Notes: generated by a model from the letters alone, not told the origin. 64,000 bases of DNA from Bacillus sp. EB106-08-02-XG196 (GCF_013396335.1 NZ_JABWSY010000016.1:1-64000), one strand, 5' to 3'. Positions 8,846-18,850 are shown, numbered from the stretch's first letter. Program-made: numbers and translations.

Positions 8846-9256
8846 ATGGTAGATTATCGTTTCTCACATCGATTAAAAGTGCGTTATTCGGAAATTGATG
8901 GTCAAAAGATTGTTTTTAATTCTCATTACTTAACGTATATTGATGTTGCCGTCACAGAATATTTCCAGCAGCTTCTTCAACACGATGAAAAGTTTGATTT
9001 TGTGCTTGCAAAATCGACCATCGATTATAAACGATCTGCATTTTTAAATGATTGGCTCACCATTTGGTGCCGGATGGAAAGAGTTGGCAATAAAAGCATG
9101 ACGATGAATTTTATGATTACAAGAGAAGATGAAATCGAACCCGTTCTCCTGGCTGAGATTATTTACGTGAGTGTCGACCATCAAACCATGGAACCCTGCC
9201 CCGTTCCTGATTTTGTCAGGGAACGAATCGAACAATTTGAACTTGAATATAAGTAA
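8846..9256 (+). CDS. Acyl-CoA thioesterase, hotdog 4HBT family
   Basis: A 136-residue hotdog-fold protein related to 4-hydroxybenzoyl-CoA thioesterases. The N-terminal segment RYSEIDGQKIVFNSHYLTYID matches the family pattern in which an acidic residue near the start of the central helix is catalytic. Substrate chain length cannot be inferred. AAAGGAG lies seven bases before the ATG, and the gene follows the SRPBCC gene closely. A strong bidirectional terminator ends the unit and also serves the convergent helicase gene. Confidence 0.8.
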   Translation: MVDYRFSHRLKVRYSEIDGQKIVFNSHYLTYIDVAVTEYFQQLLQHDEKFDFVLAKSTIDYKRSAFLNDWLTIWCRMERVGNKSMTMNFMITREDEIEPVLLAEIIYVSVDHQTMEPCPVPDFVRERIEQFELEYK

Positions 9257-9298
9257 CAATAAAAATTCCCCATTTTTTATAATGAGGAATTTTTATTG
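9257..9298. terminator. Bidirectional terminator between convergent genes
   Basis: A perfect 13-bp stem (CAATAAAAATTCC and complement) spans the 42 bp between the thioesterase and helicase stops. T-rich arms allow termination in both directions. Confidence 0.8.
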
Positions 9299-12200
9299 TT
9301 AATAGTGAACTACCCTATTTGGTTCTAGAAAGTAAAGACTTTCTCTCTTCACTTTTTCCTTCGTTATTTCTTCCCATGCCTGCTTATAAAAGGATAGTTG
9401 AGCACTATAATAAGCTTGCAGTTTTTCGTAGTCCTCTTTCCTTTTTGCGCGGTCAGTTTTGTAATCCACAATGTTCCATTCACCATTCTTTTTGTAGATA
9501 AGATCAATGATTCCTTTTACAAAAAAAGGATGTTTATCTTCAGGATTCATTGTAATTTGTGCATAAAGAGAATCATTCTTTTCAACTTTTAAGGTAAAAG
9601 GAACTTCCGTTAAGACTTCATCAGCTGTTTGGATTTCATCCCATATCTCCGAAATCCGTAAGTTGGTAAGATACGTAATCACCTCATCTTCTTTTGAAAG
9701 TGGAATTTTGTTGCTGCTTAATGCCGCCTTGATGTACTTGGTAACATCATGACCTTGAACAGCTTTTTCAAGGACATCATGAATCAGGGTCCCCCACTCT
9801 TTTCCGCCGCCTGCTTCCCGTTCAATTTCGAATACATCTGAAAAATCCTTATCCTTTGTTGGTGTCCAGTGCTCAAAGGATTTTTCTTTGGTTTGCTCCA
9901 GCCAAGCAAGCTTACTAACCATTTTTGCTTGGTACTCAGCAAAAGTGATTTCATTGGCAACTGTCTTTTCGACCTTCTCTACGACAGAAACCTCCAATTC
10001 CTCAATGTTTTCCATCTCAAAAAGGACATTCCAAGGATTTTTCTTATTACTTCCGTTTGAACTAATGACGAGTGCTTTTTCCGCCCGGGTGGCTGCGACA
10101 TAAATAATCCGCAATTCTTCTTCTGTAAGGTACTCTAATTCCTCGTTTTTATAGGTCTCCCAGTTTAGAGGAACCGCAATTTCCCTATCCTGAAAACCAT
10201 TTCTCACGGTAAACTTAAAGTATCCTTGTGAGGAATAGTCCTCTCGTTTGATATGCTGTGATAGAAAGGAGACCGGATTCACCTGTTTGGCAGGGTGAGC
10301 CAAGAAAACAACGGGCGCCTCAAGTCCCTTTACTTTATGAACATTCATTACCCGAACTGCGTCAGCCTCTTCCTCTATATTCGCGACTGTTGTTTTTTCA
10401 AAAAGCAATTTTGTTAGAGAATCCAGTATTTGTTTATAGTTGGTATTCCCTGAAGCCTCCTGTTTACGTAAGTTTTCCATCATTTGCAGCATACTCTTAT
10501 AGGTACGTTTGTTACGGCCATTTTTTAAAAGCAAGGGATAAAAGCCTACTATCTCCATAATACTTTCTATGGCAGAAGTTGGTGGTAACTGCTGTATTCT
10601 TTGTTGACATAACTTTAATATGGTTAATAGATTATTAAACTTTTCCTTGATCACTGAATTCAAAGCCTCTGGAATATCACTATAAATAGAAAATCTCCCT
10701 TTTGCTTGCTTCCATTCATAAAGCTCTTGATCACTGATACCAAAGAAAATCCCGCGAAGTACTGCAACAAAACTCACTTCATCTGTAGGATCTAAAAAGG
10801 ATTTTAATAAAATCCATAAATCCTGAAACTCTCTTGTTTCTCCCAGGACTACCTCACCCGAAATACTGACGGGAATCCCCATTGCCTCTATTATCTTTGC
10901 ATATACTGAAACGCCATCATTGTATCTTGTTAGTACCATAAAGTCCTTAGCCCGGTACCCACTATTAAGCAAAGATTGAATGGTAAGGGAAATATTCTCT
11001 GCATCCTTTAGGATTACTTCTTCTTTTTTACTGATGTCTGCAGGAACTGTTAAACGTTTGATTCCAGTAAATTCAACGCCCTCATCGATGTGGTGTGCTA
11101 TTAATGGTCGATAGGCTGCTTGATACAGTGTTTCGACAGCTGGTAAATGCTTTTCAAATACAGTATTTAACTCCTCCGTTACAGTATCAACAGATCTGAA
11201 GTTTGTGACTAATTGCAGGACCTCACCGCCATGCTCTTCCATTAACTGTTTCACACGATTGTATGTATCAATATCGGCTCGACGGAATCGATAAATCGCT
11301 TGTTTTGGATCCCCCACGACAAAAAGTGAGCCTACTTTCGGTGTGCACCTAGTCCATATTTGTTCACTTGGATTCTCACTAGTTAGAAAAAACATAATCT
11401 CAGCCTGAAGTGGGTCCGTGTCTTGAAATTCATCCACAAGTAAGAAACGGTATTTTTTTTGAAAATAGCTTCTTACCTCAGGATTTTTCTTTAACAACTG
11501 TGAGGTGTGTAACATTAAATCCTGGAAATTTAATAATGAGCGTTCTTTTTTTAAGACTTCATAGACAGTTAATGCTTCTTGAATGCAATCTACGATAAAT
11601 GGATGGCAATATTCCTTCCAAGCTTGGAGCAAAGGCTTGATTGACACTTCAAGAAAAACAGTGACTTTTTCACTGTAAAACTTCGCATCCTCTTTAGAAT
11701 GCCAGCGATTTAATGTCGGTTTTAAGCTTTTATTAAATAATTCGAAAATACTGATGATGTTCTTATCCTTCGTTACATCCATCAATCTTTCTTTTTGAAT
11801 AGCCATTATGATCGATTTTTGTAAGGAATCGTAACCTTTTGAGGGTTCTTCATCTGGTATTGCTTTCAACGCTTCTTTTATCATCTTCATAAAGGATTGA
11901 AAATCTGATGTGAGTGTGGGTTTGTTAACAGTTTCTGTAATCCACTGAACATCAGAGAATTCTTTTAGATTTTCTACCCATGGGAAAATCTGATCCATAC
12001 TAATACCCAATTCATTGATTTGGTCAAATTGATTTGGTTTTTCATCCAATAAATTTTGCAAATAAAGCTGCCACGATTCCTCTAAAAGCTCTAAATCCTC
12101 GGACTCTTCTAATTCCTTGAAGGTTAAATCCAAATTGGCTTCAATTGGCCGTTCACGAAGCAGCTTGGCGCAGAAGGAATGAACGGTACCTAAAAAGCAT

Positions 12201-12499
12201 CGTTCCATATTTTGAAGTGCTTCCGACAACCGAAATTTAATATCAAGGTCACTTTCTTCTTTCCAGGCTGCTTCTAATTTTGATTGGAAGCGTACCTTTA
12301 GCTCGTCTGCTGCCTTTCTTGTAAAGGTAATCGCTACAATTTCTTGGATTTCCGCTGCTCCAGTGGTAATCAGGTTTACCATCCGGTCGACGAGGCTCGT
12401 TGTTTTACCAGAGCCCGCACCCGCTTCGACTAAGAAATTGGTTTGCAGATTGTTTTTAATTTTATCTCTTGCCTCTTGATCAATAATTTTTTTAGTCAT
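9299..12499 (-). CDS. UvrD/AddA-like helicase with C-terminal RecB-type nuclease
   Basis: A 1066-residue superfamily 1A helicase-nuclease. Helicase motifs are intact: P-loop GAGSGKTT at 27-34, ITFTRKAADE (Ia), VDEFQDTDPLQ (II), VVGDPKQAIYRFR (III), NVHKVKGLEAPVV (V) and IYVAATRAEKAL (VI). The C-terminus carries a PD-(D/E)XK nuclease: GTLIHDVLE, GIIDLIY and IVDYKTD. It resembles AddA of the AddAB recombination complex but is shorter than the roughly 1230 residues usual for Bacillus AddA. Its start overlaps the stop of the AddB-like gene by eight bases, so the two are co-translated and presumably form a complex. It could be the main AddAB of this organism or a second, divergent pair. Confidence 0.85.
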   Translation of the reverse strand: MTKKIIDQEARDKIKNNLQTNFLVEAGAGSGKTTSLVDRMVNLITTGAAEIQEIVAITFTRKAADELKVRFQSKLEAAWKEESDLDIKFRLSEALQNMERCFLGTVHSFCAKLLRERPIEANLDLTFKELEESEDLELLEESWQLYLQNLLDEKPNQFDQINELGISMDQIFPWVENLKEFSDVQWITETVNKPTLTSDFQSFMKMIKEALKAIPDEEPSKGYDSLQKSIIMAIQKERLMDVTKDKNIISIFELFNKSLKPTLNRWHSKEDAKFYSEKVTVFLEVSIKPLLQAWKEYCHPFIVDCIQEALTVYEVLKKERSLLNFQDLMLHTSQLLKKNPEVRSYFQKKYRFLLVDEFQDTDPLQAEIMFFLTSENPSEQIWTRCTPKVGSLFVVGDPKQAIYRFRRADIDTYNRVKQLMEEHGGEVLQLVTNFRSVDTVTEELNTVFEKHLPAVETLYQAAYRPLIAHHIDEGVEFTGIKRLTVPADISKKEEVILKDAENISLTIQSLLNSGYRAKDFMVLTRYNDGVSVYAKIIEAMGIPVSISGEVVLGETREFQDLWILLKSFLDPTDEVSFVAVLRGIFFGISDQELYEWKQAKGRFSIYSDIPEALNSVIKEKFNNLLTILKLCQQRIQQLPPTSAIESIMEIVGFYPLLLKNGRNKRTYKSMLQMMENLRKQEASGNTNYKQILDSLTKLLFEKTTVANIEEEADAVRVMNVHKVKGLEAPVVFLAHPAKQVNPVSFLSQHIKREDYSSQGYFKFTVRNGFQDREIAVPLNWETYKNEELEYLTEEELRIIYVAATRAEKALVISSNGSNKKNPWNVLFEMENIEELEVSVVEKVEKTVANEITFAEYQAKMVSKLAWLEQTKEKSFEHWTPTKDKDFSDVFEIEREAGGGKEWGTLIHDVLEKAVQGHDVTKYIKAALSSNKIPLSKEDEVITYLTNLRISEIWDEIQTADEVLTEVPFTLKVEKNDSLYAQITMNPEDKHPFFVKGIIDLIYKKNGEWNIVDYKTDRAKRKEDYEKLQAYYSAQLSFYKQAWEEITKEKVKRESLYFLEPNRVVHY

Positions 12500-15443
12500 A
12501 TGCACGAACCCCCGTTAGCTTTTGATTAGACTGCTTTTTTTCAAGGGAGTCTTTATCATAGAAGTGGCGGCGGCAAACCAGCTTGAATTCGCAAAATTTA
12601 CAATCATTTTCATCCTCTGTCATTTCAAAATGACCAAGTTTAATCACGTCAATGAGCTTTTGCAAAATATCTAAACCATTCCTTCTTAAAGTAACGTCCT
12701 GCTTCCTAGGAAATCGCTGTGCCATTCCCTTCATGGTCGGGAAGTAATAAGAACTTTCCTCCACAGCACCTTCATCTAAATTTAAGTGCTGTTCAATTGC
12801 TAAGGCATAAATCATATGCTGAAGCTGACGACCGCCTTTAAAAACTTTATTTTTCTCATATCCATACGTACTTCCCGTTTTATAATCGATGATATGGTAC
12901 CTGCCATCAAGGGATTGGTCGACACGGTCAATGATTCCCCTTATCTTTACATCTCCTGATGGCAGTTTAATAGTGGCTGGTTCGCTGTCTCCAATACCAA
13001 ATGAATATTCAAAATGGAGTGGATTGTATTGCTCACCATGAATCTCTTCTTCTTTTAGAAAGATATCACAGCATGCAAAGATATCGTTCATTTCCCGCTG
13101 ATAAACCCGTTCATTGGGCGGTGGCAGAACTTCTTTTTCATTTTCAATGTGGCCCACAGCTATTTCCATTATTTTATCGTAATGAATGGCGTAGTTCGGC
13201 TTAACATTGTGTTGTGTTACTTCCTTATAGAAGGTTTCAAAAATGCTGTGAAGAAGACTGCCCCTAGTTGCTGGATCTAACCATTTATTCGCATCATAGG
13301 AAACCTCCTCGATTGGCCTCACTCTTAATACCTCCTTGAGGAAGTAAGAATAAGGACACCTTGCAAGTGTCTCCAATTTCCCTGCGCTCATTGTTTTTTC
13401 CTGATTAATCCGCGGGTCATACTGGCTTGAGTCCATTTGTACTAATCCATCATATTCGGAATAGCTTTCTGTAAAACGAGCACTCTCTGCTGAAAGACCT
13501 TGTTTGACATTTAGAAAATGATTAAGAATCCCTTCGTTGAGCTGTGAAGGAATGTCGTCGATTAATTTCTTAGTCCAATAGTCTTTATCCTCAAAAATCT
13601 CATTAGAAAAGAGGTCTGATGTTTGTGATTTTACGTCTTTGAATTCAGCATCTTTATTACCTGTCATCATCCGGTAGCATTGTAGAATGACATGAGCAGG
13701 GTTTATCACACGATTATCATTGATGGAAAAATCACAATAGCTTACTATCACCTTTCCCGTTGAATGAGCTAAAGCTTGCAGTAGCGTATAGGTGTTTTCC
13801 TGACCCCTTTCACGTAGTAATGGCATTTTATTCCCAAGTGCAATACGCTCTGTATCAAGCAGCAATGGATCTTCTCCTGAATTCCCGGGAAACTTCCGAT
13901 TATCAAGCCCCAAGAAAAATACATTCGGTGCACTGTGATAGATAGCTTTTTTATAGGAAGTAATATGCAGGTATCCGGGTTTTGGACGCGATTGATTCAC
14001 CCTTATCGAAAGCAGCAGGTCGTTCAGCTTTTCAAATACATCGTGCCTAACTAACTCCTCATCGGCATAAGGAACAATTTTTTCGATTTCTTCCAAAAGC
14101 GTTGTTTTTGAAATTTCATCAAGTTTTGTGCTGCTTTTACTATGAATTTTTAAAATATAGGCAATGCTGGATAAGCACTTTTTATAATTAAAGGTTTGAT
14201 TACTATCAGGGAGCTTTTTAAAAATCTTTGAAAACCATTGATGTAACCACACTATTTCATTTATTCGACTTTCAAACTCTTCCCCTTTTTCAGTTAATCG
14301 CTTCCGTTCACTATCAAGCTGTGTTAGATACCGATCCTTCGACCAACCGATTTGTAGATCCCGGAGAACTCTTACGATTTTGGATTTTGAAGGTGAATCG
14401 TCACCGAGGTTGATTAAACCTTCATTCAGCAAATCAATAAAGGATTGAACACTATAATTAGATTGGATCCAAGTGACTATTCCCGAAACTAACCGTCCAG
14501 GCCGACTTAAAACTACAGGCAGCCCTTCACCAAAGGTTATTGGAATATCAAGTTTTTGTGCTAAATTGAAAAACGGTGCTATGTAAGCATCAGCATTTGT
14601 ATAAAAAACAAAACACCCATCCAGCGGTGCTCTAGAGGATTTTATCTTTTCTAATACATGTTTTACTTCCATTTCCTCTGTTTTTGAAGTGAAAATATCT
14701 ATATTTACTGTTCCTTCTCCTGCTTCATCAAGCTGGTAGAGGCAGCTTAACGGCGTTGGCTCTCCCCAGGATATCGAGGATAAACTTGACCTTTCTGGGA
14801 TGTTTACCCCTAAAACAGGAGCAAGAGGCAGTTTGAAAGATCCTTCCGGCAGGATTTGACGAAGAAGCAATTCTTCGAGATGTGTTAGGTGCAAATTGGA
14901 CTGTAGTATAAAGACTGCCTTCTCATTCCTTTGGGCAAAATGTATTGCTTTGGTAAGGATGGAGGCTTTATCAGTAAAATGATTGGTATCAAGCATTTTT
15001 TCATATTCTATTAAAATTGCTGCTAAATCCTCTGCTTTTTCAGAAGCAAGGAAAGCGTCTTTCCTAATTGTTCCCGCATTGTAACCTGCAAGCCTAAGAT
15101 TCTGAAGCGTTGAATAAATGGCATGACTAAAGGAAGGTGTAATTTCCATTTCTGAAAAGTAACACAGTTTCCTCTGGTTCTTTAATTCTTTCAGAATGTT
15201 ATAGGTAAAATGAACGCCAACTGTTCCATCTAGTACATTTATTGGCTCATCACCATGTAATTCCACAAGATTCCTGGCAAGATTAAGTACCGTCTTATAC
15301 TTAAGATTAATCGCCCGTTGTCCCGCCTTAATATAAGCCTCATTGATTTGTTCTCCGATTTCGAAAGAATCAACAATGACGACTTTTTCTTTTATGAGAT
15401 ATTGAGTACAGATTTGGTTTAGTTCATTGACTATCGAATGCAT
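12492..15443 (-). CDS. AddB-like nuclease with Fe-S cysteine pattern
   Basis: A 983-residue partner of the AddA-like gene. The C-terminal third has the RecB-type nuclease motifs GIIDRVD and IIDYKTGS. Four cysteines fit the AddB iron-sulfur staple: one in LARCPYSYFLK and three in the C-x2-C-x5-C of CKFCEFKLVC. The N-terminal region has a degenerate helicase-like fold, and I see no Walker A motif at its start. Normal Bacillus AddB is about 1170 residues. The start at 15443 is chosen for AAAGGTGGGG just upstream. Probable role: double-strand end resection with the AddA-like subunit. Confidence 0.8.
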   Translation of the reverse strand: MHSIVNELNQICTQYLIKEKVVIVDSFEIGEQINEAYIKAGQRAINLKYKTVLNLARNLVELHGDEPINVLDGTVGVHFTYNILKELKNQRKLCYFSEMEITPSFSHAIYSTLQNLRLAGYNAGTIRKDAFLASEKAEDLAAILIEYEKMLDTNHFTDKASILTKAIHFAQRNEKAVFILQSNLHLTHLEELLLRQILPEGSFKLPLAPVLGVNIPERSSLSSISWGEPTPLSCLYQLDEAGEGTVNIDIFTSKTEEMEVKHVLEKIKSSRAPLDGCFVFYTNADAYIAPFFNLAQKLDIPITFGEGLPVVLSRPGRLVSGIVTWIQSNYSVQSFIDLLNEGLINLGDDSPSKSKIVRVLRDLQIGWSKDRYLTQLDSERKRLTEKGEEFESRINEIVWLHQWFSKIFKKLPDSNQTFNYKKCLSSIAYILKIHSKSSTKLDEISKTTLLEEIEKIVPYADEELVRHDVFEKLNDLLLSIRVNQSRPKPGYLHITSYKKAIYHSAPNVFFLGLDNRKFPGNSGEDPLLLDTERIALGNKMPLLRERGQENTYTLLQALAHSTGKVIVSYCDFSINDNRVINPAHVILQCYRMMTGNKDAEFKDVKSQTSDLFSNEIFEDKDYWTKKLIDDIPSQLNEGILNHFLNVKQGLSAESARFTESYSEYDGLVQMDSSQYDPRINQEKTMSAGKLETLARCPYSYFLKEVLRVRPIEEVSYDANKWLDPATRGSLLHSIFETFYKEVTQHNVKPNYAIHYDKIMEIAVGHIENEKEVLPPPNERVYQREMNDIFACCDIFLKEEEIHGEQYNPLHFEYSFGIGDSEPATIKLPSGDVKIRGIIDRVDQSLDGRYHIIDYKTGSTYGYEKNKVFKGGRQLQHMIYALAIEQHLNLDEGAVEESSYYFPTMKGMAQRFPRKQDVTLRRNGLDILQKLIDVIKLGHFEMTEDENDCKFCEFKLVCRRHFYDKDSLEKKQSNQKLTGVRAYD

Positions 15444-15605
15444 GTTACCCCACCTTTGTAGACTCACATTATTGGTCACATTATATCATTTTACCTTTAC
15501 AGGATGACAGGAAAATCCATGTTTTTACAAAAATGCATGGATTAAACATATTTACAAACATGTTGGAGATAATAACTCCGATTACCTTGAAAGGATGGGA
15601 TGTTA

Positions 15606-16337
15606 ATGTCGTTAGAATGGTTTGACAGAGTTTGCGGCGAGCTTCAAGATCACCTGGAATCTATTTGTGAAGAGTATGATCAGGTTGGTCAAATGTCCAT
15701 TGAGAGAGCTGCCAAACACCCGAGGATCGAATTTTTTGTAGAAACAGAAGATGTGAATACAGAAGAAATCGATAGAGACTATTTTTGCACATTGTTCTTT
15801 GATCCTCAGAACGAAGAATTTTACATCGATACCTTTGATGTTGACAGTGGGCATACTGCTAAAGTCATCCTTTCGGACATAGAAGATATAATCGATGAGG
15901 TCCACGCAAGCCTGCATGATTATATGAACGATGATGATCATTTCACAGACGACGGTGTCTATCTTACTTCAGATGAAGTGTACGTAGACGATGAAGACTG
16001 TTTTGAAATGGCCGATGACGATGGTGTGGTGTATTATGAGGCTGAGGAAGTAAATGAGGATGATATTTTTGAAGAGATTGATGTAGAATGGAACACACCT
16101 GAGGTTACAGCCTTCAAGCATGAAGATGAGGTCGAAGTGACTTATCAATTTGGGGTTGTCCCGGAAACCGGTGACGGTGTGCTAAAACGAATTAATCGGA
16201 TTTGGACCACTGATGAAGAATTAATCAAAGACGAGTCCCATTTCATTTTCAGCAAAGAAGAAGCAAGCACCATTATTGCGATGATTGCCAGCCATATGGA
16301 TCAGCTAAGCGAATTCAACTTTGATGATATGCCATAA
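15606..16337 (+). CDS. Strongly acidic hypothetical protein, 243 aa
   Basis: A soluble protein with a very high share of Asp and Glu, densest between residues 95 and 165 (runs such as DDEDC and EEIDVE). It lacks a signal peptide, membrane segments or known catalytic motifs. AAGGA at 15591-15595 fits the ATG at 15606 better than the ATG at 15600. It is transcribed divergently from the helicase-nuclease operon. The family is not recognised; acidity of this kind is seen in DNA-mimic and chaperone-like proteins, but nothing here proves either. Confidence 0.65.
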   Translation: MSLEWFDRVCGELQDHLESICEEYDQVGQMSIERAAKHPRIEFFVETEDVNTEEIDRDYFCTLFFDPQNEEFYIDTFDVDSGHTAKVILSDIEDIIDEVHASLHDYMNDDDHFTDDGVYLTSDEVYVDDEDCFEMADDDGVVYYEAEEVNEDDIFEEIDVEWNTPEVTAFKHEDEVEVTYQFGVVPETGDGVLKRINRIWTTDEELIKDESHFIFSKEEASTIIAMIASHMDQLSEFNFDDMP

Positions 16338-16376
16338 GAAAAGCGCAAACTCTTGGCGCTGAAGCTAAATAATAAA

Positions 16377-16408
16377 GAAGGAGCATACCGATATCGGTAC
16401 GCTCCTTC
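16377..16408. terminator. Bidirectional terminator, convergent genes
   Basis: GAAGGAGC-a-TACCGA pairs with TCGGTA-c-GCTCCTTC in a near-perfect 16-bp palindrome between the acidic protein gene and the convergent CBS gene. Confidence 0.75.
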
Positions 16409-16413
16409 CTTCA

Positions 16414-17139
16414 TTACTCCACCGTATAATCAATCTCAATCAAGTCCCATGGAGTAACAATTCCGAGTGGTGCCTCATCTTTTTTCCCGTTTTCGGTAAT
16501 GATAACAGCTTCTAATTTCTTCTTAAGCTTATGCGACTTTTCAAAAATGGTTTCAACATCAAATATATTCGTGCTTTTCGCCACAAAATCAATCGGATGG
16601 TCTTTTTCGTATTTCATAATATCAAAAATATGGGTATCCTCTAGATTCACAGAACTGCTCACCATGTTCTGCGCCATCCATTTTACAATCGCCCCTGCTG
16701 TCAAAAGACCCACAAACTCTTTATTCTTATATATCGGAAATTTCGAATAATTATATTTACGAATCGCCTCAGTAGCATCTAGGATACTATCATTATAATC
16801 AAAGTAGAGTACATTCTTAGTCGCAATCGATAAAGCATAATTAGGGCGGTTAAAAACATTGGCAATTTTCTCAATATGCTCCACCACTCTAGCATTTGGT
16901 TCAGCGATATAATAGCCTACTTCCATTTTTTCATGAACAATAGCGTTCCGCAGCTTCGCGTACTGCTCCAAGTCTTTCTTAAACGTTTCGATGATTTGAT
17001 ATTTTTTAGCCCCAACCTTCACTAACACTACAAATCTCTCATCATTAATTTTGACAATATCCTTCATCGCATCGTGTACCTGATTAAATGCAACCTCAAA
17101 ACGTTCTGATAGGATTTGTCCTTTTTTCACTGGTTTCAT
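16414..17139 (-). CDS. CBS-pair domain protein
   Basis: A 241-residue cytoplasmic protein. The N-terminal 100 residues are helical and unassigned; the C-terminal half has two CBS motifs (about 105-155, ending FVGLLTAGAIVKWM, and 175-238, ending LGIVTPWDLIEI). CBS pairs bind adenine nucleotides and regulate attached or partner proteins. No enzyme domain is fused, so this is probably a stand-alone sensor. GGGG lies before the ATG. Confidence 0.8.
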   Translation of the reverse strand: MKPVKKGQILSERFEVAFNQVHDAMKDIVKINDERFVVLVKVGAKKYQIIETFKKDLEQYAKLRNAIVHEKMEVGYYIAEPNARVVEHIEKIANVFNRPNYALSIATKNVLYFDYNDSILDATEAIRKYNYSKFPIYKNKEFVGLLTAGAIVKWMAQNMVSSSVNLEDTHIFDIMKYEKDHPIDFVAKSTNIFDVETIFEKSHKLKKKLEAVIITENGKKDEAPLGIVTPWDLIEIDYTVE

Positions 17140-17298
17140 GCTCTACCCCTGCCAATATGTTTACTTATTTATCTTTAATTATATATTCATTGTGAAAATT
17201 ACACTATCCCCATTTTTTATAAAGATAGTTTATTTAAACTATTCTTTTTAGTGCTGGTGTTGTAAGATAATTCAGGATGCTTATGGAGGGGAATATAG

Positions 17299-17781
17299 AT
17301 GAGAACAATAACATTATCAAATGGTAAGACAGTTGAGGTTGAATGTTTAAGTTGTGCTTTGACAAGTGGCATGATAGAGCCAGATGGGGGCGTAATTATT
17401 GAAACAGAACATTTCCATGCTCACCAGGATGTTGCCTATCCCATTGAAGGATTAGTCATTCTCGCTTCAAAAAGACATATTAAATGCTTAGATGAACTTA
17501 CCGAGGAAGAAAGATTTGATTACATAAATAGTATGGCATCGATCAGAAAAGCTCAGCGCGATGTGCTAGGAATTGACTATGTTTATTATTTCTACAACGA
17601 AGATACTACCCATCATTTTCATACCTGGATGGTTCCACGTTACGAATGGATGAATGAATTTGGCCGTTCTGTTGAATCTGTTCGACCTGTACTGCTACAT
17701 GCACGTAATCAAATGAATACGGTGGAAAATAATCAAAAGGTTATGAAAGCCATCGAAGCCTTAAGAACCGCTTTAAATTAA
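17299..17781 (+). CDS. HIT-like nucleotide-binding protein
   Basis: A 160-residue protein resembling the histidine triad superfamily (nucleotide hydrolases and transferases). The C-terminal part of the fold is visible: YVYYFYNED, then THHFHTWMVPR, where the usual His-x-His-x-His becomes T/H-H-x-H, so the triad is incomplete or shifted. Two cysteines near the N-terminus (ECLSC) and HFHAHQD could bind a metal, as in several HIT families. GGAGGGG precedes the ATG. Substrate unknown; probably a dinucleoside polyphosphate or nucleotide conjugate. Confidence 0.7.
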   Translation: MRTITLSNGKTVEVECLSCALTSGMIEPDGGVIIETEHFHAHQDVAYPIEGLVILASKRHIKCLDELTEEERFDYINSMASIRKAQRDVLGIDYVYYFYNEDTTHHFHTWMVPRYEWMNEFGRSVESVRPVLLHARNQMNTVENNQKVMKAIEALRTALN

Positions 17782-17817
17782 AGAAACAGACTTTCGAAAA
17801 AGTCTGTTTCTTTTTTT
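17782..17817 (+). terminator. Terminator after the HIT-like gene
   Basis: AGAAACAGACTTT pairs with AAAGTCTGTTTCT around a 4-base loop and is followed by a T7 run on the plus strand. The convergent gene's stop codon overlaps its end. Confidence 0.85.
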
Positions 17818-18850
17818 ACCAACCAGGATACTTTTGATGCCATTCTTCGCTATTTTCATACTTCTTAACTAAATCGTCTGCTAGTATAGTCAATTCCTCA
17901 GATAACTCAACTTCTCGTACCCAATTTTCTGGAATTCTATTGATTCCTAGATAAGCTCCTAAAATATTTCCGGTAATCGCTCCAGTACTATCGCTGTCGC
18001 CATTATGGTTAACGGCTGTAATTACAGCTTTTTCAAAATCATCTTGATATTTCAATGCGCAGTAGATCGAAATGGCTAGAGCTTCTTCACCGACCCAGCC
18101 TTCTCCAAGACTTTCTATCGCTCGTATATCGGGTATGTCTGATTTAGCTAACGTGATTGCTTTTTCAATAAGCGTACTGCATTCCTGATTTGATGGGTAT
18201 TTTTCACACTCTGCCAAAGCCTGTTCCACAGCAGTTTCTAAATCTACCCCTTCAATAATGGCTGCGATTATATAACTAAGTGCACCGGCAGAAAGATATC
18301 CGCTTGGGTGTCCATGTGTAATGGCTGCACTTTCACATCCAAGTTTGAATGCCTCCTCTTTCTTAAAAAATAATCCAATAGGTGCAGTCCGCATCACACC
18401 TCCGCAGCCTTTACTATTATTAAGTGGTTCTTCCATGGTCCCCATTCTTCCTGACATCAGTGCATCTAAACAGGTATTTCCTGGCGCTCTCCTCATATGT
18501 AAAGCTTGTATTGAATGAATCCAGCCGTCCTTTTCTACGTCGTTGCCCACCACTTGGGTATCAAGCCAGCGTAAATAGCTTCGATGGACCACCGAAGGAA
18601 TATGTGCGATTCCTTTGTTTCTACCTCTATTTTCCGCTCGTAATAACCCTTCGGCAGTAAAAATTGTCATCTGCGTATCATCAGTAATCTCAACAAGATT
18701 ATTTCTACTTTTTACTAGATTCGTTATCCCCTGTGGTCCGTATTTCTTTTTTATTTCTTCTAGTCGTAAAAACTCTACTGGCCATCCTAACGCATCGCCA
18801 ATTGCCCCGCCAATCAGACAGCCCGTAAACTGTTCATTAATAGTTTGCAT
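17816..18850 (-). CDS. ADP-ribosylglycohydrolase family protein
   Basis: A 344-residue DraG/ARH-family hydrolase, predicted to remove ADP-ribose from a protein or small molecule using two Mg ions. The metal ligands are visible: GDALG at 18-22, DDTQM at 57-61, and the C-terminal HNGDSDSTGAITGN block. AGGGG lies before the ATG. No ADP-ribosyltransferase partner is nearby, so a general detoxification or metabolic role is as likely as control of a specific target. Confidence 0.85.
   Translation of the reverse strand: MQTINEQFTGCLIGGAIGDALGWPVEFLRLEEIKKKYGPQGITNLVKSRNNLVEITDDTQMTIFTAEGLLRAENRGRNKGIAHIPSVVHRSYLRWLDTQVVGNDVEKDGWIHSIQALHMRRAPGNTCLDALMSGRMGTMEEPLNNSKGCGGVMRTAPIGLFFKKEEAFKLGCESAAITHGHPSGYLSAGALSYIIAAIIEGVDLETAVEQALAECEKYPSNQECSTLIEKAITLAKSDIPDIRAIESLGEGWVGEEALAISIYCALKYQDDFEKAVITAVNHNGDSDSTGAITGNILGAYLGINRIPENWVREVELSEELTILADDLVKKYENSEEWHQKYPGW

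Noticed and set aside
9299..15443. Calling these genes addA and addB outright
   Set aside because: Lengths differ clearly from Bacillus AddAB and the B subunit lacks a visible Walker A, so only an AddAB-like label is supported.
15513..15541. ATCCATG inverted repeat between divergent genes as an operator
   Set aside because: Short arms with a long AT-rich loop; likely chance in this composition.
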